Of a stretch of 64,000 nt of DNA, positions 21,101-30,455 are shown in pieces. Both the position numbers and the translations under genes were made by a program. Numbering within the stretch: position 1 is the stretch's first letter; each line of letters starts with the position of its first letter. Below the pieces are notes generated by a model. It was not told the DNA's origin and ran no database searches. It worked only from the letters and a program-made list of their open reading frames with translations. Source of the stretch: Trichuris trichiura (lineage: Eukaryota; Nematoda; Enoplea; Trichinellida; Trichuridae); assembly GCA_037903355.1 (NCBI GenBank), contig JBAJFE010000042.1:3794001-3858000 (forward strand), in the 5' to 3' direction.

Positions 21101-23320
21101 GACTGCGTGGTGCGGGAGATACCAAATTTTTCCCGACTGTCCACTGTCATAATTTACCTCTTCGACCCAGCCATTTGAGATGTAGGCGTCCATGGCTTCC
21201 ATGTATGTCGACGTTTGACGTGAAGCACTAAGTTTCCTTTCTATTTGAAACAATCTCCCTTTTGCTTGCTTATAATTGTTGGGCAAGTTCACAGCGTCTG
21301 TCTTCCATGGCAATCGAACGACGTATCGCTCCCCCTCAAAGGTTATACTTTCGATGTAGTGCCTTATCGCCTCTGTTGACTGACTTCTCCTCGCCTCCTC
21401 CGCATCTCGGATGCCTAGCGCTTCAAGATCCCAAAGCTTTCTCAAAATTTCGTTAGGGTCCTCCATCACTTGCGTGTGCAAAGATCGCACATTTCTTACC
21501 TTGTTTCCCTCACCTATACTGCCGCATACTATCCAGCCGAACAAGGTTCGCAAGGCAACTGGTTCCCCTGCGTGCCCGTGACGCACCTCCTGGCTAACAA
21601 AATCATAATAATAGTCAAGACCAATCAAAACATCTATCTTGGAGCATTCTCTTGGAAACTGATCAGCGAGCTTCAGTCCATGCAGATGTTTCCATCGTCT
21701 CTGAAGTAACGGATTCGCCTGGATAGGTGAGCAGATCTTTGATAAGCACAAAGCTTCCACCGTTCGCCACTGCTTAGCTCCTCTTTGCTCTCCGCTGTCA
21801 AGAGCACTGAGGGCAAATTGAACTCGTCGAGTTCTCTTGCAGTACTTGCTCTGTCCACCCAATGTGGAAATTTCTACATATTCCAGCGGGCCGTTGAGAC
21901 GCATTCTATTTGCCAATTCTTCAGTAATGAAGGAACGTTGCGATCCAGCGTCTAATAGGCACATAACCACCGTGCGATCTCCGCTCATAGTCCGCATCAC
22001 TGCTCGGGCTGTTTGCAGTAAAACTCTTCCTTTCGTCGGCATGCCTACTAAGCCAACTTGAACTTTGCGGTTCTCTGAAGCCTGACCTTTCTCCCTCCTT
22101 CGCTTTTCCACAAGCATGGGATGATACTGAACCCCTTCTTCCTTTTTACTGCATTCATGCATCTGGTGACCACTTCCCAAACACAAGAAGCAGGCTCGTT
22201 TTTCCCTTACCATTTTCCAACGTCCTTTTACGTCGACATTCCTAAAGCGTTGACACGCGGCGTTTTCGTGTTCCCCAGAACAAAAGCTGCACATATTTCT
22301 TTTGTGAACTGTCGCCTGAAGCGCAGCTGCTGACGGAAACCAGTCCTTCCTGCGCCTTTGTTCTAGTTCAGAGGGCTCTGTCCTTCTTTTGTTCTTGCAG
22401 CCTTCCTTCTCAGAAGTGACAGCCGCCTCTTCGATTTCCACCTGTGACTGCAGGAATTCGAGGAATGCGTCCAAGGTCATTTCTTCTTGGCTTTCAGCCA
22501 AAACTTTGCTTTCCCATCGCTTACGCACGATACTGGGAAGTTTCTGCTTGAGCACTGCTAATAGCACCTCTGCCGCTGACAGAGTTTCATTTGAAGGATC
22601 CTTGTTGAGGGCAACCAATGCTCTCACATTCCTAGCCACTGTGTCATGCAGCTGCCGCAGTTCCCTAGCCGTCGGTCGATTACACTTTTCCGTTTGCATG
22701 AGTTCCAGGATGTGCTTCTCCGCAATCAGGTTCGGCCTACCAAATCTACTCTTCAGAGTAGCGACTGCTGCGGCATAGTTGGCCGCAGTCACACTGTATC
22801 CTGCTATTGCATCAAAGGCAATGCCCTCCAGGCATGTCCTTAGGTACACGAATTTCGTGACGTCACTTACGTCTGATCTTGAATGAACACCAGCTTCAAA
22901 CTGGTCCCAGAAAGCAGTGAACAAGAGAACATCACCATTGAATTTTGGCAAATCCCACTTAGGTAGAACAGGAGCACAAGCCCCACCATTGTGGACTTCC
23001 TTGGCAGACAACGTCTGTTCCTTGCTCTTCTCAATGTACTGCCTCGCTTCTACACGTAGCGCCCTGATATCTCTTTCCAATATCATGTACGCGTTGACTT
23101 CCTGCTCTACCTGCTCCTCAGAGAGCAAACTCTCAAGTTCTTCTTGAACGCTTCTTGCCTTCACTGCTACAGCATCCACGCAAGTCATGAGTTCTTCTAC
23201 CGCCAATGCATCCTGCATTGTACTGCACGCCGTCTTCAGCTCTTTAGTAAGAACCGTGAGCCGCGCCTTCAGGCCTGCCCGCGATCTCTTCAGTCGATTT
23301 AGCTGATCTATAGACGCCAT
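18113..23320 (-). CDS. BEL/Pao Gag-Pol polyprotein (1735 aa)
   Basis: A single ORF encodes the whole retrotransposon polyprotein. Gag occupies roughly residues 1-330. Zinc knuckle CFLCLGSGHQMHEC lies at 377-390. The protease motif is LLDAGSQRSFI with the catalytic aspartate at 457, so DAG replaces the usual DTG or DSG. Reverse transcriptase spans about 740-1000, with ADISKMFMQIG near 795 and the catalytic box CVDD at 873-876. RNase H carries acids D1049, E1093 and D1123. The BEL hallmark DNPADLLSRG lies near 1165. The H2C2 zinc region is at about 1364-1403. Integrase carries the triad D1435, D1497 and E1547, followed by the family-specific C-terminal domain (ARPLTFV, LTPSHFL). The ATG at 23320 lies 50 nt inside the right LTR, and the stop is 28 nt before the left LTR. 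No break was found. Confidence 0.97.
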   Translation of the reverse strand: MASIDQLNRLKRSRAGLKARLTVLTKELKTACSTMQDALAVEELMTCVDAVAVKARSVQEELESLLSEEQVEQEVNAYMILERDIRALRVEARQYIEKSKEQTLSAKEVHNGGACAPVLPKWDLPKFNGDVLLFTAFWDQFEAGVHSRSDVSDVTKFVYLRTCLEGIAFDAIAGYSVTAANYAAAVATLKSRFGRPNLIAEKHILELMQTEKCNRPTARELRQLHDTVARNVRALVALNKDPSNETLSAAEVLLAVLKQKLPSIVRKRWESKVLAESQEEMTLDAFLEFLQSQVEIEEAAVTSEKEGCKNKRRTEPSELEQRRRKDWFPSAAALQATVHKRNMCSFCSGEHENAACQRFRNVDVKGRWKMVREKRACFLCLGSGHQMHECSKKEEGVQYHPMLVEKRRREKGQASENRKVQVGLVGMPTKGRVLLQTARAVMRTMSGDRTVVMCLLDAGSQRSFITEELANRMRLNGPLEYVEISTLGGQSKYCKRTRRVQFALSALDSGEQRGAKQWRTVEALCLSKICSPIQANPLLQRRWKHLHGLKLADQFPRECSKIDVLIGLDYYYDFVSQEVRHGHAGEPVALRTLFGWIVCGSIGEGNKVRNVRSLHTQVMEDPNEILRKLWDLEALGIRDAEEARRSQSTEAIRHYIESITFEGERYVVRLPWKTDAVNLPNNYKQAKGRLFQIERKLSASRQTSTYMEAMDAYISNGWVEEVNYDSGQSGKIWYLPHHAVFREDKTTTKCRVVFDGSVRYEGQSLNDHLEPGPALQTDLIGILLRFRRYRFGLQADISKMFMQIGLHEDDRDVTRYLWRNMNTDIPPGIFRFKRLTFGLRSSPFLAIMVVQHHARLHIETYKRAAEEVLSNMCVDDFLTSCADSGEAEQLVDQLRKLMQLGGFNLTKWRCNSSSVAEAIGVTDVTANNDRIVSKVLGVPWNLGQDALSFITPHDVISKSRETKRELLSAVAKIFDPMGFLAPFTIRAKIILQSLWQSGSGWDESIPDVLNAKWNRWKQELHMLPQLLVQRTLIPVDINAVTSIELHAFADASEKAYGAVVYMKVETVSANNFVNMVIAKSRVAPLKKITLPRLELTAALVAARLVCYVKREIEMTVNRVACWSDSKVALSWIRSPSKSWKPFVQNRVQEIQALVDSANWYYCAGKDNPADLLSRGTTIENLKSNSYWWHGPAWLKMPEGSWPKDDKMSELTDVHAQTVKQERRKKIVGLLAEQSSDEQCALVLRYSSFERLLRITAWLFRFVKNCRLPKEMRNYGLISVEELLQAEQQWFRRVQKEFFEDEINCIMKHKALRSSSKLLMFDPYLDEDGLLRVGGRLESASIPEAAKHQILLPHNHVVVDLLVRRCHERQLHAGVEHTLAILRQRVWILRARSCVKRNIRNCVVCKAQRTVPFEQKMSSLPVERVKASFAFENTGLDFAGPVYVRRKRTCEKAYICLFTCMTTRAIHLELVTDMTAPRFVLALRRFFARRGRPAIIQSDNFKTFKSASRELQQLFNEDNSEVIQRELTNHRVRWKFITERAPWTGGYWERLVRSVKGPLRKILGRASLDEEEMRTVLCDVEAMVNARPLTFVGDDPKDLAPLTPSHFLIGRQSAEISVSLPERDTAVRSVSGHTLRQRWRYHQQLLAHFWRRWKEEYITTLSGRKKWNVERENPRVNDVVLIAEDNVPRHRWRLGIVVELLPGQDGLVRTVRVKTAAGVISRPTRKLHLLESASSP

Positions 23321-23369
23321 GGTTTCGGTTCACCGAAACAACCTAGCGATCCGGCTCAATGGACCAGAA

Positions 23370-23595
23370 TGTTACAGCCGATAGCCGTCGATAGTGGACT
23401 GTATAACTATTTTACTTGCGTATTTCAAATACAGACTGGCGCGCGATAGAATAGTACCGACAACACTCATGCACGGACACTGACTCTAGAAACGACTGAC
23501 TGCACTACTTGTCTGTGTCCTTCGAAACCGGTTCTAGAGATGAGCAGGTTATCTCTACCGTAAGACGCATGGAAGAGTTCCGGCTGTCCGGAACA
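23370..23595 (-). repeat. 5' LTR of BEL/Pao element
   Basis: 226 bp, identical by eye to 17859-18084. It drives minus-strand transcription of the element. Confidence 0.97.
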
Positions 23596-24137
23596 GAAGG
23601 TATGTATACTAAGTACGCAGACAGCACGCATGTACGAAGTACATGCCATTTACACGTAAACTATTTTCTGTTCTCTAAAGTTTCTGTAACATATGCGTAA
23701 TATAGAGATTGTATATGGTATACATTGTAAATATTCATGGAGTTTGCGGCATTTACGCGGTATACTTTGCCTATAAGCACATTACCTGCTATAGCCACGG
23801 TTTCTGTAACAAACATGTAGTATGTATGCTGAATATACTTGCATACGAGGAATATTTACGCTACATATGACTGCTATGTGGTACAAATTGTTTAAAAATA
23901 AGATACCTATGGCATAAATGGTCTCTGCGGCATAGATGCAGTATCTATGTTGCATATATTTGCATAGGAGAATATTTCGCGGGCATATGGTATAAACACA
24001 GTATATTGCTTGCAAATAGATATTTGTGATATACATGGTCTACACCAACACATGCGCTGTCCATAGTATATATTTGCCTACAGGACATATTTGTGCTATA
24101 TATGGTGCTGATGTGGTATGAATTAGTTAAACAAGAT

Positions 24138-24155
24138 ATCTGAGATATCTCAGAT
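24138..24155. repeat. 18-bp perfect palindrome
   Basis: ATCTGAGATATCTCAGAT reads the same on both strands. It lies in the central part of the foldback-like element. Confidence 0.7.
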
Positions 24156-24418
24156 TTCCAGGCACACATGTAGCGCTTATGGTGCGCAGTGTTGCACGGA
24201 GCAATTGTTTGTGATGCCTATAGCGTAAACATGGTATACATTGTTTATGAAGAAAATATTTGTAATACCTACTGTCTCTACGATGCGTGTGCAGTATAGC
24301 ACACCCATACCATATATGGCATAAATATGTCCTGTAAGCAAATACGTACCGTAGGTAGTGCACGTATGACCGTAGACCCTGTATATCACAAACAACCTAT
24401 TTATAAACAATGTATACC

Positions 24419-24742
24419 ATGGTTGTAAGGTCTTCTACGGCTTTTCCCGTTTTTCGTTGTGCTGTTATCTGTAATTAAAGTAAAACAACTGCTCTACCAA
24501 CGGATGGATGAGCCGTTATTAAGAAAATGTACAGATATCAATACACTCAACTTTTTTAATGTTCAGAGCTTTCGGAACGCTTTAGTTCCGTCGTCAGTGA
24601 GGTGGTGGAGGTTTTATTCTCCGAACGGTGTTATATAGGCTCACGTAACAATAGGAATGGGGGTCGAGGTCAGTGTTTTAGTTTAATTACAGATAGCAGC
24701 ACAACGAAAAACGGGAAAAGCCGTAGAAGACCTTACAACCAT
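24419..24742. repeat. Inverted repeat (61-bp arms) enclosing hairpin repeat copy A2
   Basis: Arms 24419-24479 and 24682-24742 are reverse complements over 61 bp with one mismatch. The loop between them holds repeat copy A2: ATCTGTAATTAAA, CTACCAACGGATGGATGAGC, then GAGCTTTCGGAAC and GTTCCGTCGTCAG (24573-24597). On the minus strand this gives CTGACGA, a CGGAAC/GTTCCG hairpin and AAAGCTC. Confidence 0.85.
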
Positions 24743-25217
24743 GAAAATACAGCCCGTTACAAAACATCCCGTTTTCAAGAACAATGTATACCGTGTTTAT
24801 GCCATATACACACTAAATATTTCCACTGTGCAAATATACATAACATAGATAATGCATTTATGCCGTAGAGATTATTTATCCCATAGATATCCTGCTTTTA
24901 AGTAGTGTACCACATAGCAGTCATATGCACCGTAAATATTCCTCGTATGCAAGTATATTCAGCATACATACTACATGTATATTACAGAAACCGTGGCTAT
25001 AGCAGGTGTTGTGCTTATAGGCAAAGTATACCACGTGAATGCCGCAAACTCGATGAATATTTTCAATGTATACCATACATAAGCTCTATATTACGGATAT
25101 GTTGTAGAAATTTTGGAGAACAGAAAATAGTTTACGTGTAAACAGCATATACAGCGTACATGCGTGCTGGCTGTGTAGTTAGTACACGTACCTTCTACGT
25201 ACTAAGTATACTGGATT

Positions 25218-25371
25218 CCCTTTTTGTTTGCACTGAAGACAACCCAAGACTGGGCCTGAAAGCTTCGTAGAAAACTTTCCAGTATGAAAACGGGATATCC
25301 ACAATAAAAAGAAAAAACTTTATGTGAATTTTACTCCCGTTAAAAAACAAGTGGACACCAACTAAAAAAAA
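25218..25371 (+). mobile_element. Poly(A)-tailed retroposed insertion
   Basis: A 154-bp segment ending in a run of A is flanked by a 14-bp direct repeat AAGTATACTGGATT (25204-25217 and 25372-25385). It interrupts the right arm of the foldback-like element at a place where the left arm is continuous. Poly(A) tail plus a long target duplication is the signature of LINE-machinery retroposition. The inserted sequence has no tRNA-like boxes that I can see. Confidence 0.75.
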
Positions 25372-25560
25372 AAGTATACTGGATTTACACCGAACAAATT
25401 GTATATGTGAATGCAGGTATAGCAATAGGACCAATTGCTTCTAGAACAAGTTCACTAGAAGTCAAGTTGGTTCAGGTCAAGTTGAACTGAAATCAAGTCA
25501 GCGAAGTCAAGTCGGTTAGGTTAAGTCGGTGAAGTAAAGTTCGTTAGGTCAGGTTGAAGC

Positions 25561-26350
25561 GCACTCGTATTTCTCAGACGGTTGGGAGGCCAAAAGACAA
25601 GATCCGCAAAAGGCCGTGTTACAAGGCGATGTACTGACAGGAACCTTGGATTTTTTTTCTTGAATGCTGCAAACATACGGTAGTTCAAAAAGGTAAACAA
25701 CTAAAAGTCTGTACATTGTGACATTGTGAACAAAGTGGCTGAAGTAAGCACCAGCAAGTGAAGTAGGCAACAAAACGAACGGCCTCGGCGTGCTTCTGTT
25801 CCTGAATTACAAACGTCAGTAGGACTGTTTAAGTGACTTGTACGCCATAATTAGGCCCTTGAAAGGTTTGCGTCCTGCTGCCCCGCTATATGAACTTCGC
25901 CGATCTTGTTTTTCTGCCCTTACCGGAGCGGCTACCTATACGCTGCACGAAAACTTGTATGAGAACTCATGATTACCTTTCAGCAATCTGGTTTGAATCC
26001 ATCCGCCAAACAGCATTCCTGCCGTTATTTCGACCTGCCGACATTGGCGTTCGCGGAGATAACCATGTTGACAATGCTTTTGTTGCTTACGATTCCGCTA
26101 ATGATGTAAGCCTGAGCCAAAATGGCCAACTGGGGCGCCTGCATGAGCTGGCATCCCATATACAAACAAAAAATTAATTCAAGCGGAAAAACGATTCAGA
26201 CGTGAGCATCGCATGTAATCCTCCAAGACGTTGGCTTAATTTGTAAGGTTCTTACCGTTCTAGGGATGACCGTGGATAATAGCGAACGCTCATCAGCGCG
26301 TACATAGTGTGGCTTTAATACGAATAAATATTAAATCTTGTTTTTAAATC
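25561..26350. other. Intergenic, nothing recognised
   Basis: An open frame at 25890-26177 (95 codons) has no recognisable domain. No other feature was seen. Confidence 0.45.
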
Positions 26351-27091
26351 GTGCAAAATAAGTTAGTTTTTCTTGACACTAACATTTCCCAGGAAGCGCC
26401 CCATCGAGCCCGGCGTTCAACAAGGACGCTGGTTAGCAAACTTTTGCTCCTCCTATTTAGCAGCAAAACCCCAGTGCAAACTGAACTTTCTTCATGGCCG
26501 ATACCGGAGAAACCACGGTCGCGTATCCATGTGGACTACGCTAGATCAATGGAAGGTCAGTACTTTCTGGTAGTTGTGGATGCCTATTCAAAGTGGTCTG
26601 AAATTTTTATGATCAGTCATATCACAACTGCAGCTACGCTAGAGAATTTGCGGAAACTCTTCGCCCAGTTTGGACTGCCAGAAGTGTTAGTGTCAGATAA
26701 CGAAGCACAATTCACGTGGGCGGAGTTAATCGAATTTTACATGAAAAACGGCATTGAACACATACGCGCACTGCCTTGTCACCCTCAATCTAATGGCCCA
26801 GCCGAAAGTTTTGTCGACACTTTTAAGCGAAGCTTAGTCAAAATGAAAGGCGAGCAAGGAGTCAGGGCAGCACTGCAAACTGTTTTTTCATTACGTCCAA
26901 AGCCATACTCTGCGATTGCAAAAATGTCACCGGCAGAATTATTTCTTGGACGGCGGTTACGCCTAACTTTGGACCTCATTCGGCCCATGATGAGACAACA
27001 AAGAAGAAGAAATGAAAAGATGGATAAACAATTTAAACGTCGTCACGGCGCTCGGAAGACAAAATTTAGCATTGAAGATACGGTTTCGTGA
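26351..27091 (+). pseudogene. Ty3/gypsy integrase fragment
   Basis: The core catalytic domain of a gypsy-type integrase is readable. HVDYAR (first acid), FLVVVDAYSKW, VSDNEAQF (second acid) and HPQSNGPAESF (third acid) occur in order and with normal spacing, followed by AELFLGRRLR. The N-terminal zinc-binding part and the rest of pol are not attached on this strand. The frame ends at 27091 before the LTR. Confidence 0.9.
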
Positions 27092-27496
27092 AGGACTATT
27101 ACGCAAGTCGCTGTATACCTGCAAATGTACGAAGACGTCTTGCTAGTGCGGTTTACCAGCTGGAGACGAAACACGGAATGTAGCACCAGCATGCAAACCA
27201 AATTCAGCAGCGTAGAAGTAGCAACAAGCTGGATGTTAAAGGCACGTCGTCGTTGTTAAATGCCTTTGGACTCGACGACCCTACTTAACGCGCGCCTGTG
27301 AAAGTTGGAAACTTTCCGGAAGATTAGGAGCAGCCAGAATACAGGCAACCACAGGACCCTCATCCAGAAATCAGACTACGTCGATCTAGCAGGATACGTC
27401 GAAAACCCCTACGTCTCGACGTAGATCCAAAGCAGAAGATATAGCGCTTTTACTGACTGTGTTCACCATTTGAAATTTTTTTCGTTCACGGGGAAG

Positions 27497-27615
27497 TGTT
27501 GGGACCCACAATAGGATGCATGAACCTGACTAACGCTACGATTTGATTACGATATTCTGGGGCTTGACAGAGTAAACGTCGTCGCTTGTTAACTGCGCTG
27601 CTGACAAACACAACA
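27497..27615 (+). repeat. Gypsy 3' LTR (about 119 bp)
   Basis: Very similar over more than 90 bp to the reverse complement of 32200-32309. It starts TGTTGGG after a purine tract. The following GAAGT resembles GAAAT, which precedes the other LTR, a possible 5-bp target duplication with one change. Confidence 0.8.
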
Positions 27616-28726
27616 GAAGTCTACTTGGTAGAACCTTTGGATGCGTTTCACTTTACCTAAGTTTCCACATTGCCATAGCGTTCGCATTCCTGTGCGACGC
27701 GGCAGTGTAGATGATACGGCAAAGTTAAATGCAATCCGAACCGATCATAAGGTGGCGCCCAAGTGAAGTCAGGGACCATGCCAATGGGACGGTATGCCCT
27801 ACATAGGGAAACATTTTTCCTGTAATGACCCTTTCCTTAATTATCTATTTTTGTAAATCAATAAACAGTTCACTGAATCGAAGACCTCGTTCTTGGCGCA
27901 AGTATTCTCCCATAGAGGGTTGCCGAGCAACGACTCTGCTGCCACGTCTTGCAGCCGCTTCTTCGAGGAACCTAAACACTGCTCAGTTCGAAAAGATCAA
28001 CGATAGAACTGTTTGCGTCGACAGACAACTGCGGTGATAGCTATCTCCTTGGAGCAAACTCATGTTGTACAATAATCATTGCTCTGTGAGTATGTTAACA
28101 GGATAGCTGTCCCGATGTCTACCTTATTGCTTTGTGACGAGGGCAGCATTAAAGAATGCAAGACTGTATGTGTGCAGCTGGTTTACTTTCAAACTAAGCG
28201 CCTGTACGTGAGGACACCTCTGTGCTGTACTGCGCCTTATGGCATCTCCACTTTGGCGCTAATCCATTCCTCCTCCGGTTAGCTTCATGGGTGACTGCGG
28301 GCACAAAGCCGTCGCTAGCTCAAAACTCTTTTTTCTCAAAGGAAACGTATAGCTATGTCTTCATTCTTGAATGTGTTGTACAGTTCAAAGAAGCTCGTTG
28401 CTAAGCATGTGCGAAGGGAGAATACGAAATACAGTCGGACTCCGTAACCGCGGTTACAATTACCTGCTGTTTCCCTTTCCACTGCCCACCCAATTAAATA
28501 TTACGCAATTCGCAGCTTGTGTAAGAAACAAAACCGCTTCCTGGCATTTCTACGTACGCGAACAGAATTAATCATTAAAAATAATATTACTGATGGATTT
28601 ACCATGGGCTTCCACGGTTTGCTTTGATACTGACTATCCTTTTTGTTCAGACAAACGACGTTACTAGCATCTTACGGTTCCTCATTGACACAGGGCGATG
28701 AGATGGTGGCGCTATATCCTTCTCTG
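27616..28726. other. Nothing recognised
   Basis: About 1.1 kb without coding or repeat signals that I can identify. Under the inversion model it would be original flanking DNA carried along with the LTR. Confidence 0.4.
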
Positions 28727-28982
28727 TCAGTGATTCAAGGAGCTCCTGCTGCTGGAGCTTAAACTAAGTAAATAGCCGCGCAGTATCATGAGAACCATTT
28801 TAAAAAAGCTCTGGCATAATGTGCCAGTGTCTGCGCCTCGACTGGTCCACTGGCAGTTACAAAGCAGCGAAGCACTTCCAAACTTGGTATCTTTCTGCGA
28901 CCTATGAATGAATCTATTGGCTTGATGTCCGCGTCTGCTGACCGATTTTCCGGCAGGAGCACTGGTTCGCTGACCAGCCACC

Positions 28983-29457
28983 TCAGAGAACTACGTCTTC
29001 TTCAGCAGCCGTACGCTCATCTACAAGTCGGGAATGCGCATCAGCTTGTCCAAAATTCTCTGTAGAACGGTATTCAATGATAAAATTATGGCTAAGCAAA
29101 ACCGTAGCCCAACGTTCTAGTCGATTAGCTGTGCAAAATGGAACACCTTTCTTGGAACTAAAAATTGCTGCTAGGGGTTTGTGGTCCGTTAGCAATGTAA
29201 ATTTCCGTCCGTGGATGATCCGATGGAACTTTTTCACAGCGTAAACTAAAGCTAGTGCTTCTTTCTCCATTTACTATACTTTGTTCAGCATTCGTTAACG
29301 TTCGCGAAGCATGACAGATCGCTTTTAATGTTCCATTCGCGAAACGATGCATAATGACCGCTCCAACACCGTGGTTCGATGCGTCAGCCGTAACAGTGAC
29401 CCCTTTGCTTGGATCGTAGTGTGTTAGCAGTAAGTCTGATTCAAGAATTTCTTTCAC
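28983..29457 (-). pseudogene. Gypsy RNase H, frameshifted
   Basis: Two overlapping frames hold VTADASNHGVGAV (first acid, 29158-29457) and EKEALALVYAVKKF plus LLTDHKPL (28983-29270). Together they cover a gypsy RNase H domain split by one frameshift. Confidence 0.88.
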
Positions 29458-29510
29458 ATGGTGGAATGCTGGCTGACATTCCGCTGACCGTTCCTACCGA
29501 GCGCCCTTCC

Positions 29511-30431
29511 TCAGAAGCGCATCGAGAGAAGCTTGGATTTTGATAAGCTCATGCACGAAGGTCCATAGTAGTTCACTAAACCCAAAAATGAACGCAAAGA
29601 TGATTGATCTGACGGGTCGGGCAGTCGGTTGATTGCGAAATTTTTCGCAATCAAGCGACTGCTCGACCCGTCAGGGCGTCGTCTGTTTCTTTCAACCACA
29701 AATCCTAAGTACTTAATACTTGGAAGAAAGAGAAGGCACTTTTCCGAACGAACGCAAAACCTGAATTTTCCGATTCGTTTGAAGACGGCGTCTAAATTGT
29801 TGTGATGTTCTTCTTCCGTTCATCCGACGACAATCACGTCGTCTAAATAAGCGACTGCACCTTTAATGCCAGATAACATATTGTCCATAATTTGTTGAAA
29901 TACCGCTGCTGCGGATTTAATGTCAAACGGAAAGCAATTATGTCGGCACAAACCGCGATGCATGTTGATTGTCAACAATTCTTTTAATTTTTCATCCACT
30001 TCTACTTGGAGATAAGAATCAGCCATGCAAATTTTTGAGAAATACTGACCACCGTTCAAGGTCGCAAAGATGTCGTTTGGTAGACGCAGCGGGTACTGAT
30101 GGTGCTCCAAAGCGTCATTTAATCCAGTAGAAAAACTGCGCATAAGCGAACGGTGCCAATTGCATTTTTCACTGCTACTATGTGAATAGTCAACCTTTGT
30201 GATGATACCTAGTTGTTCCAAACGGTTCAACCCTTGCTCAACTACGGTTCGGGCTGCGTACGGAACTGGTCGGTTGCGTTTAAAGATAGGCTGTGCCTCA
30301 GGACGAAGGTTGAGCGATGCCTTAAACCCTGTGCAATGACCACGCTCAACGTTGCAAACCTTTGGGTATACGCTATGAATGCCCATTTCCAGGTTCTCGG
30401 GTTCATGCTCTAAGCCCAAATTCCCATGCAA
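29511..30431 (-). pseudogene. Gypsy reverse transcriptase, broken
   Basis: The frame 29820-30431 carries most of the RT: RTVVEQGLNRLEQLGII, the PLRLPNDIFATLNGG region and catalytic YLDD near its end. The first catalytic region is altered (SKICMADSYLQV). The connection region LPDPSDQSSLRSFLG lies at 29511-29699 in another frame, next to a 32-bp inverted duplication. Confidence 0.88.
29609..29674. repeat. 32-bp near-perfect inverted duplication in gypsy RT
   Basis: Arms 29609-29640 and 29643-29674 are reverse complements with two mismatches and a 2-nt loop. The left arm is native RT-RNase H linker sequence, and the right arm is an inverted copy of it. Confidence 0.9.
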
Positions 30432-30455
30432 AGCAGCGCCACATGAGGACGTATT

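Larger units (their letters stand above)
17859..23595 (-). mobile_element. Intact BEL/Pao LTR retrotransposon
   Basis: Two 226-bp LTRs (17859-18084 and 23370-23595) begin TGTTAC and end GGAACA on the plus strand and look identical. Both sides carry the 5-bp target duplication GAAGG (17854-17858 and 23596-23600). Minus-strand transcription would run from the right LTR. A candidate primer-binding site starting TGGTCCATTGAGCC lies two bases inside that LTR, and a polypurine tract GGCGGGGAGGA (18085-18095) precedes the left LTR. One uninterrupted ORF fills the interior. Identical LTRs and an open reading frame mean a recent insertion, which may still be mobile. Confidence 0.97.
17690..25560. mobile_element. 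Foldback-like element with very long terminal inverted repeats, interrupted by a BEL element
   Basis: Sequence at 17690-17858 plus 23596 to about 24080 is repeated in reverse complement at about 24785-25560. For example 23788-23884 pairs with 24907-25003 at high identity, and 17698-17790 with about 25432-25560. Outer ends carry imperfect repeats of AACTTGACCTGA. The inner arms are made of diverged repeats of the type CATATA...AAATAT...GCAAATAT. The left arm is split by the intact BEL/Pao element at 17859-23595. The right arm keeps the uninterrupted site (TAGAAGG at about 25199-25193, minus strand). No transposase is visible, so movement would depend on enzymes supplied elsewhere. Confidence 0.8.
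26351..27615 (+). mobile_element. Ty3/gypsy 3' portion: integrase and 3' LTR, inverted relative to its 5' portion
   Basis: Integrase sequence (26351-27091) is followed by about 400 bp, a purine tract CACGGGGAAG and an LTR (27497-27615, TGTTGGG...ACAACA). The LTR matches, on the opposite strand, the one at 32309 that heads the gag-RT part of a gypsy element. The two pieces together contain each domain of one element once, which suggests an internal inversion. Confidence 0.8.

Noticed and set aside
27497..27615. Head-to-head pair of independent gypsy insertions instead of one rearranged element
   Set aside because: Not excluded, but each domain is present only once and the flanking pentamers nearly match, so one inverted element is simpler.
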